From NCBI GenBank assembly GCA_023667145.1, contig JAMPAQ010000001.1:693911-757910 (forward strand): DNA of 64,000 nucleotides. Direction: 5' to 3'. The stretch is from Pseudoflavonifractor sp. GTDB lineage: Bacteria > Bacteroidota > Bacteroidia > Bacteroidales > Muribaculaceae. Both the position numbers and the translations under genes were made by a program. Below, piece by piece: positions 43,701 through 52,365 of the stretch. How positions within the stretch are numbered: position 1 is the first letter of the stretch; the number at the start of each line of letters is the position of its first letter. The notes beneath the pieces are model-generated. The model did no database searches. It saw nothing but the letters and a program-made list of their open reading frames with translations, and was not told where the DNA came from.

Positions 43701-44468
43701 TCAAAGCTCGGATGACTCAAACTTCACCTCACACACCTTGCCCGAGGTCTGGCCCACATATTTATATATAATGCCGTAGTTGGCATCCTTGCAAGCCTTG
43801 ATTGTCGCGGCGACATTCTTGTCGGTCTTGTCACTCATGCTGTCGCGCAAAGTCTCACGTATCTCCTCCTTGCTATCGTTGAGCGAGTCTATCACATCCT
43901 CGTCATCCCCGGCCTCGACAATCTCATAGATATAGACCACGTAACCGTTCTCGGCCTTGATGTCGGTGAGCGTCGTCGAGCCGTCGACTTTGACCGGGCA
44001 CTGCACACGGCTCACCTCAACCTGCGTCTTAAGTTTGGTCTCGGGGTCGTCCTTCACCTCCCCGGCCATGACCGCCTTAAGCTCATCGGGGGAGAATGAA
44101 ACCGTGACCGAACCGCTGCCCGGGCCATCAGTGTAATAACGCACCGCGAGGGAGGCACCATTATCGACCAAGACCTGTCCTATGCTGCCATCTCCATCAA
44201 CGAGCTCCGACAACATCGGCATCATGGCGGTCTTCATCTCTTCCTCATGCCCCTCAAAGGCCGCGAGGTTAAAACTGCGGGTCTGCACGAGACAGTTATA
44301 CACCACGGTGTTGTCCTTATAGTCGATAGAGGTTATCTGACCGACACCGGCCACCTTGATGGGACACTGCTTGTTGGCGTTCTCGACCTGTGACTCAAGC
44401 GACGGCGAGCAAGCCACCGCCATAGCGGCAACGACCACCGCAAAGAGTCTGAATAAAATTGACTTCAT
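43701..44468 (-). CDS. Lipoprotein with an internal duplication
   Basis: A 255-residue protein with lipobox AVAC (Cys20). The mature part contains two related ~110-residue halves. The first starts QVENANKQCPIKVAGVGQIT and the second QVEVSRVQCPVKVDGSTTLT. Each has a conserved cysteine and a similar strand pattern (DNTVVYNCLV against NGYVVYIYEI). The fold and role are unknown. It has its own promoter and stands alone between the tRNA-Glu region and the divergent divIC operon. Confidence 0.75.
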   Translation of the reverse strand: MKSILFRLFAVVVAAMAVACSPSLESQVENANKQCPIKVAGVGQITSIDYKDNTVVYNCLVQTRSFNLAAFEGHEEEMKTAMMPMLSELVDGDGSIGQVLVDNGASLAVRYYTDGPGSGSVTVSFSPDELKAVMAGEVKDDPETKLKTQVEVSRVQCPVKVDGSTTLTDIKAENGYVVYIYEIVEAGDDEDVIDSLNDSKEEIRETLRDSMSDKTDKNVAATIKACKDANYGIIYKYVGQTSGKVCEVKFESSEL

Positions 44469-44502
44469 CTTGTTGATACATTATATACATTAATAATTCG
44501 TC

Positions 44503-44534
44503 ACAAAGATAAGTCCTTTTTAACAATACAACAA
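44503..44534 (-). promoter_or_regulatory. Promoter of the duplicated-domain lipoprotein gene
   Basis: On the minus strand TTG (44534-44532), a 20-base spacer and TATCTTTGT (44511-44503). The leader is about 30 bases. Confidence 0.55.
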
Positions 44535-44593
44535 CGTCAATCCTCCTTTTAACTATTATCGTGACAGCAATTTGTCCAAAATAATGCCACAAG

Positions 44594-44626
44594 TTTGGCA
44601 TTGTGGCGAGGTATTGCTAATTTTGC
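44594..44626 (+). promoter_or_regulatory. Promoter of the divIC-like operon, abutting the start codon
   Basis: TTTG (44594-44597), a 20-base spacer and TAATTTTGC (44618-44626). The ATG at 44632 is only five bases beyond the box, so the mRNA would be leaderless or nearly so. Confidence 0.6.
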
Positions 44627-44631
44627 AGCGG

Positions 44632-44934
44632 ATGAACGGATTTCTCTACAAGACATTCAGCTGGTGCCGCTCCTATGTGACCATCACATTTCTCGGAGTG
44701 GTAGCATTCATCATATTCCTGACGTTCTTCACCGACAACTCCATGATGAAGCGCTTTGAGTATGAGCGAGAGATAACCCGGCTCAAGGAAGAAATTAAAC
44801 AGAACACCGACACTCTTCATCACTATGAGATACTCAACAGCAATCTCACAACCGACCGCGAGGAGATGGAGCGCATCGTGCGCGAGCGCTATCACATGCA
44901 GCGGCCCAATGAAGATGTCTATCTCTTTGAATGA
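44632..44934 (+). CDS. FtsB/DivIC-like septum formation initiator
   Basis: A 100-residue single-pass membrane protein. A short cytoplasmic start is followed by a membrane helix TITFLGVVAFIIFLTFF and a periplasmic coiled coil (REITRLKEEIKQNTDTLHHY). The end VRERYHMQRPNEDVYLF is typical of FtsB/DivIC proteins, which bridge FtsQ and FtsL in the divisome. I chose the ATG at 44632 because it sits just after the promoter; the longer frame would begin upstream of transcription. It overlaps the next gene by four bases. Confidence 0.87.
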   Translation: MNGFLYKTFSWCRSYVTITFLGVVAFIIFLTFFTDNSMMKRFEYEREITRLKEEIKQNTDTLHHYEILNSNLTTDREEMERIVRERYHMQRPNEDVYLFE

Positions 44935-45341
44935 CAATGACACCTGAACGACCAGTACCGCCCCGACGCCGCGCTGCGGCAATGTGGATTGTCAACGCCG
45001 GACTCATGGCCATATTTGCCGCCACCCTGCTTGCACTGACCATGCATGCCGCCGGATGGTGGCGCTACCTCTATGGGGCCGGAGCGCTGGCGCTGATCGC
45101 CGGACGGCTCATGTCGCCCTACCGTGGCGACATCTACCGCGTCAAGCGGCTGTCGCGCATCGAGGTGTGGTCAGCCATATTCTTTTGCGTCGCCGTATTC
45201 TTCATGTTCTACCCCGGAGCCAACAACCGCGACTGGCTGGCATTCACGCTCGCCGGGGGCGTCATACAGGTCTACACCTCGGTAATGATACCCTACATCG
45301 AGTCGCGGCATCATAAAGGCCGACAAGCCGGTAAGAAATAG
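44931..45341 (+). CDS. Small multi-pass membrane protein
   Basis: A 136-residue protein with a proline/arginine-rich start and four hydrophobic segments (NAGLMAIFAATLLALTM, YLYGAGALALIAG, WSAIFFCVAVFFMFY and AFTLAGGVIQVYTSVMI). The ends are basic. No family function is known to me. It is translationally coupled to the divIC-like gene and is followed three bases later by coaX. Confidence 0.72.
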   Translation: MTMTPERPVPPRRRAAAMWIVNAGLMAIFAATLLALTMHAAGWWRYLYGAGALALIAGRLMSPYRGDIYRVKRLSRIEVWSAIFFCVAVFFMFYPGANNRDWLAFTLAGGVIQVYTSVMIPYIESRHHKGRQAGKK

Positions 45342-45344
45342 CCA

Positions 45345-46070
45345 ATGGGACGCAGCCTTACCATCGATCAGGGCAACTCGACAGCCAAGATAGCTGTCCA
45401 CGACGGAGGTCTCATCACCGAGACCCACCGGCTCACTCGCGACGTAGCCGGTGAGACAGCACTCATAGCCATGCAAGCGGGTGTGACACGCGCCATCTAC
45501 AGCTCGGTCGCCGGCACAGGACGTGACGTGACCGACAGACTCGAGAGCATGGGCGTGACATGCCTTGTGCTCACCCCCGACACCCCTCTGCCCATAAAGG
45601 TCCAGTATGCCACGCCCGGCACGCTCGGCCTCGACAGGGTCGCCGGAGCTGTCGGAGCGGCAACGAGATTTCCGGGACGATGGGTGCTTACAGTCGATGC
45701 CGGGTCGGCGGTGACATATGACGTGGTGGCCGACGATGCCCGCTTTATCGGAGGCAACATCGCGCCCGGCATCGGGATGAGGCTCCGCGCCCTCCACGAG
45801 CATACACGCCGTCTGCCCGAGGTAAGCCCCGACGGAGACCTACCGGCCTGGGGCTACGACACACCGACAGCGATGCGCGCCGGAGCCGTCTATGGCGTGG
45901 TGGCCGAGATCGAGCGCTACCGACGACTTCTCCCCCCGGGTACTGAGGTCATACTCACAGGCGGCGACGCTGACCTCATAGCCCCCCTTGCCGGACCGGA
46001 CGTGACCGTCGACCAACACTTGGTAAACAATGGATTAAACAGCATATTGCAATATAATGAAAATAAATAG
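45345..46070 (+). CDS. coaX: Type III pantothenate kinase
   Basis: CoaX phosphorylates pantothenate in the first step of coenzyme A synthesis and belongs to the ASKHA fold. The 241-residue product has the phosphate-1 motif TIDQGNSTAK at the N-terminus, TLGLDRVAGAVGA near residue 90, the adenosine-site VDAGSAVTYD near 120, and ILTGGDADL near the end. The second residue pattern DQGN (rather than DIGN) is seen in Bacteroidetes versions. It overlaps the outer-membrane protein gene by 14 bases. Confidence 0.93.
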   Translation: MGRSLTIDQGNSTAKIAVHDGGLITETHRLTRDVAGETALIAMQAGVTRAIYSSVAGTGRDVTDRLESMGVTCLVLTPDTPLPIKVQYATPGTLGLDRVAGAVGAATRFPGRWVLTVDAGSAVTYDVVADDARFIGGNIAPGIGMRLRALHEHTRRLPEVSPDGDLPAWGYDTPTAMRAGAVYGVVAEIERYRRLLPPGTEVILTGGDADLIAPLAGPDVTVDQHLVNNGLNSILQYNENK

Positions 46071-47316
46071 ACTCATCCTCATCGCCGCAGCGGTTGTTGC
46101 CGCGATTCTGCCCGCACGTGCCGAGAACAGTTCGGTGTCCCCCTACTCACGCTTCGGTTACGGACTGCTACACGACAATGCCACAGCCGCACAGCGCTCT
46201 ATGGGCGGTGTAGGATACGCCATGAACTCCGGGCGGCAAATCAACGTGATGAACCCCGCCTCCTATGCTGCGGTCGACTCGATGACATTCCTTTTTGACA
46301 TGGGCATCGACGCTACCGCGATATGGTCAAAGGACGCGACCACCTCATCCAAGGATTTCGGCGGTGGCCTCGACTATATCACCATGCAGTTTCCCATCGG
46401 CAAGTATATGGGTGGAAGCCTCGGACTCCTGCCCTATTCATCGGTCGGATACGCATTCGGGTCAAAGATCACCCATGGAGCCAACGAGCGCTCGGGCTCG
46501 GGAGGTCTCAACCAGCTCTACCTCGGCGTGAGCGGCCGGCCGTTCAAGGGCTTCACCATCGGTGTCAACGTCAGCTACCTGTTCGGCAACCTAATCAACG
46601 ACACCTACGTCCTCACCCAGCAAGGCTCCACGTCGTTGTTTGAGCGCGTGATGGAGGTGCGCGACTGGCACATACAGATTGGCGCGCAATACAACATCGA
46701 CATCAATCCCGACAACCGCGTGGGACTCGGCCTCGTCTACACGCCGGGCAAGACACTGCTCGGCCACACCTACGGGGTCTACTATGACGTGAAAGCCGAT
46801 GCCAACACCGACGGCACCTACCGCGCCGACACTGTCGGATACACCAACCTGCGTGGCAACTACTCGCTCCCTGACACGTGGGGAGCCGGTCTCAGCTACA
46901 CATGGAGCCGGCGTCTGCTCACAGAGGTTGACTTCACCTACCAGCCGTGGAAAAAGGCCAAATACAAGGCAATCGAGGGCTTCGAGCGCACCGACTTCAA
47001 CGACCGGTGGAAGATTGCCGTCGGCGCACAATACACCCACAACCCGTTGCGCGGCAGCTACGTGCAGCGCATGAGCTATCGTTGTGGCGCCTACTACAAC
47101 AACGACTACATAAAGGTCGGCGATAACAGCGTGCGCGAGTATGGGGTGTCGGTCGGATTCGGACTCCCGACAGTGGGTCGCACGGTCGTGAACCTCGGCT
47201 TCGAATACCGCCACCGCCAGGCCCACCCCAATCCCTTGGTCAAGGAGGATTACTTCAACATAACGCTCGGCATAAACTTCAATGAACGTTGGTTTATGCA
47301 GCGTAAGATTGACTGA
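46057..47316 (+). CDS. Outer-membrane beta-barrel protein, FadL-like
   Basis: A 419-residue protein with a signal peptide (cleavage near ARAE). The mature N-terminus SSVSPYSRFGYGLLHDNATA followed by MGGVGYAMNSGRQINVMNPA resembles the plug region of FadL-type transporters in Bacteroidetes. The remaining ~350 residues alternate as barrel strands. It has no established substrate. In this phylum it commonly sits between coaX and lptC, which suggests an envelope-maintenance role, but that is inference. Confidence 0.8.
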   Translation: MKINRLILIAAAVVAAILPARAENSSVSPYSRFGYGLLHDNATAAQRSMGGVGYAMNSGRQINVMNPASYAAVDSMTFLFDMGIDATAIWSKDATTSSKDFGGGLDYITMQFPIGKYMGGSLGLLPYSSVGYAFGSKITHGANERSGSGGLNQLYLGVSGRPFKGFTIGVNVSYLFGNLINDTYVLTQQGSTSLFERVMEVRDWHIQIGAQYNIDINPDNRVGLGLVYTPGKTLLGHTYGVYYDVKADANTDGTYRADTVGYTNLRGNYSLPDTWGAGLSYTWSRRLLTEVDFTYQPWKKAKYKAIEGFERTDFNDRWKIAVGAQYTHNPLRGSYVQRMSYRCGAYYNNDYIKVGDNSVREYGVSVGFGLPTVGRTVVNLGFEYRHRQAHPNPLVKEDYFNITLGINFNERWFMQRKID

Positions 47317-47362
47317 TGCCCCTGTGATGGCCCCGACATCGTCAAGACCCGGAGTGAGAGCC

Positions 47363-48058
47363 ATGCGCCGACTGCCCGTATTGATGGCCGCCGCGGCTGT
47401 GACCGTTGCCGTCGGATGTTCCGACAGCAAGACCGGCATCATCGACCGTGTCACCGACGGCAACCGCGTGCCGACAATGACCACACGCGATGTCGAGACA
47501 CTTATCTCCGACTCCGGCATCACGAGATACCGCATCGTCACCCCCCTGTGGCTCGTCTTCGACGAGGCCGACACCCCGGTTTGGCGATTTCCCGAAACGC
47601 TTCACCTTGAGAAGTTCAACGACCTGATGCAGCGCGATGCCACAGTCGACTGCGACTCGGCCGTCTACTTCAAGGACCGCGACCTATGGCGGCTCGATGG
47701 CAACGTGCGCATATCCAACACCATCGGCGAACGCTTCCTCTCCGAGCAACTGTATTGGAACAGCCGCGAACACAAGGTCTACACCGACTCGTTCATCCAC
47801 GTCGAGCGCCACGACCGCATAATCGAGGGATACGGATTTGTGTCAAACGACCGTTTCACCGACTACACCGTCAACCGTCCCTCGGGCATATTCCCCGTCA
47901 GCGACTTCACCGGCGGAGACCGCTCGGGCGCGACAGCCGACACCCCCGCAGCCACCCGCGCCCCACAACCGCCGGCCCCACGCCCTGCCGACAAGCTGTC
48001 ACCGCCGCCGACACCCGAACCCCTCAACACCGCGTCACCCGCACGCATGACAAGATAA
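47363..48058 (+). CDS. lptC: LPS export ABC transporter periplasmic component LptC
   Basis: LptC links the LptBFG extractor to the LptA bridge in lipopolysaccharide export. The product has a signal with a lipobox-like VAVGC about 19 residues after the ATG at 47363. An ATG at 47327 would lengthen the N-terminus by 12; I prefer 47363 because GGAG precedes it at a suitable distance. The LptC beta-jellyroll runs over YRIVTPLWLVFDEADTPVWR and the following DGNVRI and TDSF strands. A proline/alanine-rich tail of ~55 residues follows, unusual for the family and of unknown purpose. Confidence 0.87.
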   Translation: MRRLPVLMAAAAVTVAVGCSDSKTGIIDRVTDGNRVPTMTTRDVETLISDSGITRYRIVTPLWLVFDEADTPVWRFPETLHLEKFNDLMQRDATVDCDSAVYFKDRDLWRLDGNVRISNTIGERFLSEQLYWNSREHKVYTDSFIHVERHDRIIEGYGFVSNDRFTDYTVNRPSGIFPVSDFTGGDRSGATADTPAATRAPQPPAPRPADKLSPPPTPEPLNTASPARMTR

Positions 48059-48080
48059 CACAACCCAACACGATAAGCCC

Positions 48081-49364
48081 ATGTCATTGACCATCTGGAT
48101 CACAATCGCCATAATATCGCTCATATTCTCAGCCTTGTTCTCAGGCACGGAAATCGCCTACATCTCCTCCGACAAGGTCAGGGTCGAGCTCGATGTAAAG
48201 AAAGGGGGCATAGCCAACCGTATCATCAACCTGTTTTACTCGCGGCAGAATATGTTCATCACCACCGTCCTTGTGGGCAACAACGTGATGCTCATCATCT
48301 ACGGTATGGGGATGTCTGAGCTTCTTGACCCTTGGCTCAAGGGGATATATCCCAACGAGGCGTTCATCCTCGTCATGCAGACGCTCATATCGACAGGCAT
48401 CATACTCTTCATAGGCGAGTTTTTCCCGAAGTCCATCTTCCGCATCAACCCCAACACGTCGCTCAAGTTCTTTGCCCTGCCGATATTCCTGTTCTATATC
48501 GTGCTCTATCCCATATCACGGTTCACCGAACTGCTGTCCAAGTGGCTCATGAGGCTCTTTGGCATACGCAGCGACGACACGGGCCTGGGGATGCTGACCG
48601 TCGGCGAACTCAACAACTACATACAACGCTCAATCGACGAGACCGACCACAATGAGACCGTCGAGAACGAGGTAAAGATATTCCACAACGCCATCGACTT
48701 CTCATCGACCTACCTGCGCGACTGCATGATACCCCGCAATGAGATTGTGGCCGTCGACATCGACGAGACCTCACGCGACCACCTGTGCCAGCTGTTCATC
48801 AAGTCGGGACGCAGCAAGATCATCGTCTACCGCGAGGATATCGACAACATCGTGGGCTACATACATGTCAGCGAGCTGTTCCACACCGACTGTGACTGGC
48901 ACGACGCGATACGCCCGGTCGAGTTCGCCCCCGAGACACTACTTGCCAACAAGATGATGCGCCGGCTTCTCGCCGACAAGCGTTCGATAGCCGTGGTCGT
49001 CGATGAGTTTGGCGGCACATCAGGACTCGTCACCCTCGAAGACCTCGTCGAGGAGATATTCGGCGACATCCAGGACGAGCACGACCACCGTCACATCACG
49101 GCACGCGAGATCGAACCCGGTGTCTACGAGTTCTCAGGCCGCATGGAGATAGCTGACCTCAACGACAACTACCACATCCCCATCCCCGAGGATGACGAGT
49201 ATCAGACCCTCGCCGGTTACCTGCTCACCAACCTTGGAGCCATGCCAAAGCAGGGCGACACCATCGACCTTGGCGACATAACATTCACCATCGTCAAAGC
49301 CTCTGCCACCCGCATCGAGCTGGTCCGCGTAGCACTCCCGACCCCCGACGTCCCTGACAAGTGA
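48081..49364 (+). CDS. CNNM/CBS-domain hemolysin-family membrane protein (CorC/HlyC type)
   Basis: A 427-residue protein. An N-terminal CNNM domain has about four membrane helices (IIFSALFSGTEIAYIS at the start). A CBS pair follows at about residues 205-330, with RDCMIPRNEIVAVD and GRSKIIVYREDIDNIVGYIH. A C-terminal CorC_HlyC domain carries GYLLTNLGAMPKQGD. Members transport or regulate divalent cations such as magnesium; the hemolysin name is historical. It closes the divIC-coaX-lptC operon, with 22 bases to lptC. Confidence 0.92.
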   Translation: MSLTIWITIAIISLIFSALFSGTEIAYISSDKVRVELDVKKGGIANRIINLFYSRQNMFITTVLVGNNVMLIIYGMGMSELLDPWLKGIYPNEAFILVMQTLISTGIILFIGEFFPKSIFRINPNTSLKFFALPIFLFYIVLYPISRFTELLSKWLMRLFGIRSDDTGLGMLTVGELNNYIQRSIDETDHNETVENEVKIFHNAIDFSSTYLRDCMIPRNEIVAVDIDETSRDHLCQLFIKSGRSKIIVYREDIDNIVGYIHVSELFHTDCDWHDAIRPVEFAPETLLANKMMRRLLADKRSIAVVVDEFGGTSGLVTLEDLVEEIFGDIQDEHDHRHITAREIEPGVYEFSGRMEIADLNDNYHIPIPEDDEYQTLAGYLLTNLGAMPKQGDTIDLGDITFTIVKASATRIELVRVALPTPDVPDK

Positions 49365-49558
49365 CCCGACCCACGTCCACGCGCCGAGGCATCCCGCCAG
49401 CTCCATTTCACGCATCGCAAGACCTCACCCGCACCCGTGATATGCGGAAAATCGTGCCGAGAGATGGCTATGTGGGGAAAAATGCTTAATTTAGCCGATT
49501 GTTAGCACATTGGCCATGATGGCCGATGTCGCGACCATCAATTTGCAAAACCATACAG

Positions 49559-50662
49559 ATGAAAGATAACCGTAAAATACGCGTCGGAATCACCCAAGGC
49601 GACATCAACGGCATCGGCTACGAGGTGACGCTCAAGGCGCTTGAGGACAACCGCATTCTCGAACTGTGTACCCCGGTGCTGTTTGGCAGCGCCAAGATAG
49701 CGGCATTCTACCGCAAGGGACTCGGCCTACAGACGCCCTCATTCCATCAGGCAGCGACAGCCGCCGACATAAAGGACGGGGACTACAACATAATCAACAT
49801 CGTGCCTGAGGACACCAAGGTGGAGCCGGGACAATCCACTCCCACGGCGGGACAGGCCGCGTTTGACGCCCTTGAGGCCGCGACGGCCTCCCTGCGCGAC
49901 GGCGAGATTGACGTGCTTGTGACCGCCCCAATCAACAAACACAACATACAGAGCGACACATTCACGTTTCCCGGCCATACTGAGTATCTTGAGGCCACCA
50001 TCGGCGACGGCAACCGCCCGCTGATGATACTGTGCAACGACATCTTGCGCGTGGCCCTCGTCACCACACATCTCCCCATCGCCAAAGTCCCCGCACATAT
50101 CACCAAGGAGTCTATCATCGACAAGCTGGAGATATTCGCCCACTCGCTCGTCCGCGACTTCGGCATCGTGGCTCCACGCATAGCCGTGCTGTCTCTCAAT
50201 CCCCACGCCGGCGAGAACGGTCTGCTCGGCAACGAGGAGAACGACATAATAATCCCCGCCATAGAGGAGGCCCAACGCCACAAGATACTCGCGTTTGGCC
50301 CGTATGCCGCCGACGGATTTTTCGGGTCGGGACTACACACCCGTTTTGACGGTGTCCTCGCCATGTATCATGACCAGGGCCTCGCCCCATTCAAGACCAT
50401 AGCGATGGAGACCGGTGTCAACTTCACCGCCGGACTCCCGTTTGTGCGCACCTCGCCCGATCATGGTACCGGGTATGACATCGCCGGCCAAGGCGAGGCA
50501 TCCGAGGAGTCAATGAGATGTGCCATCTACAAGGCCATTGACATCCTGCGGTGTCGTGAGCGCTTCGCGGCAGCGACACGCAACCCCCTGCGCCGTCAAT
50601 ACTTCGACAAGAGCAATGACAACGTAGTCCTCGACCTGTCAAAAGAGGACAACCCTGACTGA
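49559..50662 (+). CDS. pdxA: 4-hydroxythreonine-4-phosphate dehydrogenase
   Basis: PdxA oxidises 4-phosphohydroxy-L-threonine with NAD in the DXP-dependent pyridoxal phosphate pathway. The 367-residue protein has GITQGDINGIGYEV at the N-terminus, the metal-binding histidine in FPGHTEYLE, ALVTTHLPI, and the late YHDQGLAPFK and TSPDHGTGYDIAG motifs. I chose the ATG at 49559 since the family begins here. The 194-base gap before it contains an imperfect -7 box but no clear promoter. It may be read with the downstream nucleotidyltransferase gene. Confidence 0.94.
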   Translation: MKDNRKIRVGITQGDINGIGYEVTLKALEDNRILELCTPVLFGSAKIAAFYRKGLGLQTPSFHQAATAADIKDGDYNIINIVPEDTKVEPGQSTPTAGQAAFDALEAATASLRDGEIDVLVTAPINKHNIQSDTFTFPGHTEYLEATIGDGNRPLMILCNDILRVALVTTHLPIAKVPAHITKESIIDKLEIFAHSLVRDFGIVAPRIAVLSLNPHAGENGLLGNEENDIIIPAIEEAQRHKILAFGPYAADGFFGSGLHTRFDGVLAMYHDQGLAPFKTIAMETGVNFTAGLPFVRTSPDHGTGYDIAGQGEASEESMRCAIYKAIDILRCRERFAAATRNPLRRQYFDKSNDNVVLDLSKEDNPD

Positions 50663-50710
50663 TAACATCCCGGGCAAATCCCGATATACCTAACGAACAA
50701 CCACAAGACA

Positions 50711-51427
50711 ATGAATTACGCCATTATAGCCGCCGGAGAAGGCTCCCGCCTCGCGCAAGAGGGAGTCTCACGCCCCAAGCCGCTCGTAGAGCTCAACGGC
50801 ACGCCCATGATAAAGCGGCTCATAGACATATTCCTCCGCTGCAACGCATCGTCAATCAGCATCATCGTCAACGAGCAGATGACCGAGGTGCGCCAATATC
50901 TTGAGTCACTGCGCATCCCCGTCCCGTTTGACCTCGTTGTCAAGAGTACCCCCAGCTCGATGCACAGTTTCTATGAGGTGAGCCGGCGGTTCCGTGACTT
51001 TGAGGACGGACGGTTCTGCCTCACCACTGTCGACACCATATTTCGCGAGGAGGAGTTCCGCGCCTACATCGACGCGTTCGAGCGCGACAAAAAGGCCGAC
51101 GGATACATGGCCGTGACCTCATTCATCGATGATGAGAAGCCGCTCTACATCGACGTTGACTCAAGTCTCCACATCACCTCGTTCAAGGACAGCCCGTGGG
51201 ATACGGTCAGGTTTATATCAGGCGGCATCTACGGCCTGACGCTGCCGGCCCTCGATGTCCTCGACAACTGCATCGTGAGGGGAGTGCACCGTATGCGCAA
51301 CTACCAGCGGGCGCTCATAGAGGCCGGACTCAAGCTCAAGGCGTACGCCTTTGACAAGATTGTCGATGTCGACCATGCCGGCGACATAGCCACCGCCGAG
51401 GCTTTCATCAACTCCTCGCCACTGTAG
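50711..51427 (+). CDS. Nucleotidyltransferase-family protein of the inositol-lipid cluster
   Basis: A 238-residue Rossmann-type NTP transferase. The N-terminal nucleotide loop is IIAAGEGSRLAQEGVSRPKP, and TTVDTIF (near residue 115) supplies the metal-binding aspartate. Family members join NTP to a sugar- or polyol-phosphate. In this setting it could make an activated inositol or lipid head group, or act on another intermediate; its substrate is not known to me. It is the first gene of a run of four closely spaced genes leading to inositol-phosphate synthase. Confidence 0.8.
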   Translation: MNYAIIAAGEGSRLAQEGVSRPKPLVELNGTPMIKRLIDIFLRCNASSISIIVNEQMTEVRQYLESLRIPVPFDLVVKSTPSSMHSFYEVSRRFRDFEDGRFCLTTVDTIFREEEFRAYIDAFERDKKADGYMAVTSFIDDEKPLYIDVDSSLHITSFKDSPWDTVRFISGGIYGLTLPALDVLDNCIVRGVHRMRNYQRALIEAGLKLKAYAFDKIVDVDHAGDIATAEAFINSSPL

Positions 51428-51492
51428 CCGGAGACTTGCGACACTATTACCATAGACACAGTTTTTTAACCACATATCACAACATACACATT

Positions 51493-52356
51493 ATGGCCGA
51501 AATAAAGATTGCCGGCATCATGAGAGCCGGAGCCTATTCGCCAAACCACATAGGCAACGATGCCGCCATTTTCAACGCGATGGCCGACCAACTGCGCAAG
51601 CGCGGCTGTGAGGTCAACGTATACAGCGAGGAACAGTTTAACGCCAACGGTGTCAAGGAAGACATCATCGTCAACATGTGCCGCGAGCAACGCTCGATAC
51701 AGCGGTTGCAACAGCTTGAGAGCGAGGGCCGGCTCGTCATCAACTCGGGATACGGCATCGAGAACTGCACCCGCGAGCGCATGACCCGCATACTGATCGG
51801 CAGCAACATCCCCTATCCCGACAGCCTCATCGTCAACACCGACGAGGTCGTGAAGGGGGCGCTCAAAAAGGCCGGATTCACCCAATGCTGGATCAAGCGC
51901 GGCGACTTCCACGCCATGCACAAGGAGGATGTATCATACGTCCGTCATCCCGAAGAGGCCCAGGAGGTGCTTCAGGAGTACTTCCTTCGCGGCATCAAGC
52001 GTGCCGTCATCAACGTGCACCTCGTCGGCGACCTCATCAAGTTTTACGGAGTGCAGGGCACGCCGTTCTTCTTTTGGTTCTATCCGTTTGACATGGGTCA
52101 CAGCAAGTATGGCCACGAGGCGATAAACGGCAAGTCACAGGGCATCGAGTTTGACAAAGACAAGATGCGCGACATCTGCCGCAACGCCTCCGAAGTGCTT
52201 GATGTCAAGGTCTATGGCGGTGATTGCATCGTCTCGCCCGAGGGCGACATCCGCATCATTGACTTCAACGACTGGCCGAGCTTCGCACCTTGCCGCGCCG
52301 AGGCCGCGCCCCACATAGCCAAATGTATACTCAACGCCATCAAGCAACGTAAATAG
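51493..52356 (+). CDS. ATP-grasp-like protein of the inositol-lipid cluster
   Basis: A 287-residue soluble protein, start MAEIKIAGIMRAGAYSPNHI. It has the lobes expected of an ATP-grasp enzyme: an N-terminal alpha/beta domain, a strand with lysine in CWIKRGDFHAMHKEDVSYV (nucleotide loop), INVHLVGDLIKFYGV, and a C-terminal metal-binding strand GDIRIIDFNDWPSFAPCR. That last motif recalls ITPK and RimK-type kinases/ligases. The genuine start is the ATG at 51493. It sits between a nucleotidyltransferase and a CDP-alcohol phosphatidyltransferase, so a reaction on inositol or its phosphates is plausible but unproven. Confidence 0.72.
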   Translation: MAEIKIAGIMRAGAYSPNHIGNDAAIFNAMADQLRKRGCEVNVYSEEQFNANGVKEDIIVNMCREQRSIQRLQQLESEGRLVINSGYGIENCTRERMTRILIGSNIPYPDSLIVNTDEVVKGALKKAGFTQCWIKRGDFHAMHKEDVSYVRHPEEAQEVLQEYFLRGIKRAVINVHLVGDLIKFYGVQGTPFFFWFYPFDMGHSKYGHEAINGKSQGIEFDKDKMRDICRNASEVLDVKVYGGDCIVSPEGDIRIIDFNDWPSFAPCRAEAAPHIAKCILNAIKQRK

Positions 52357-52365
52357 AGTCCGCTC

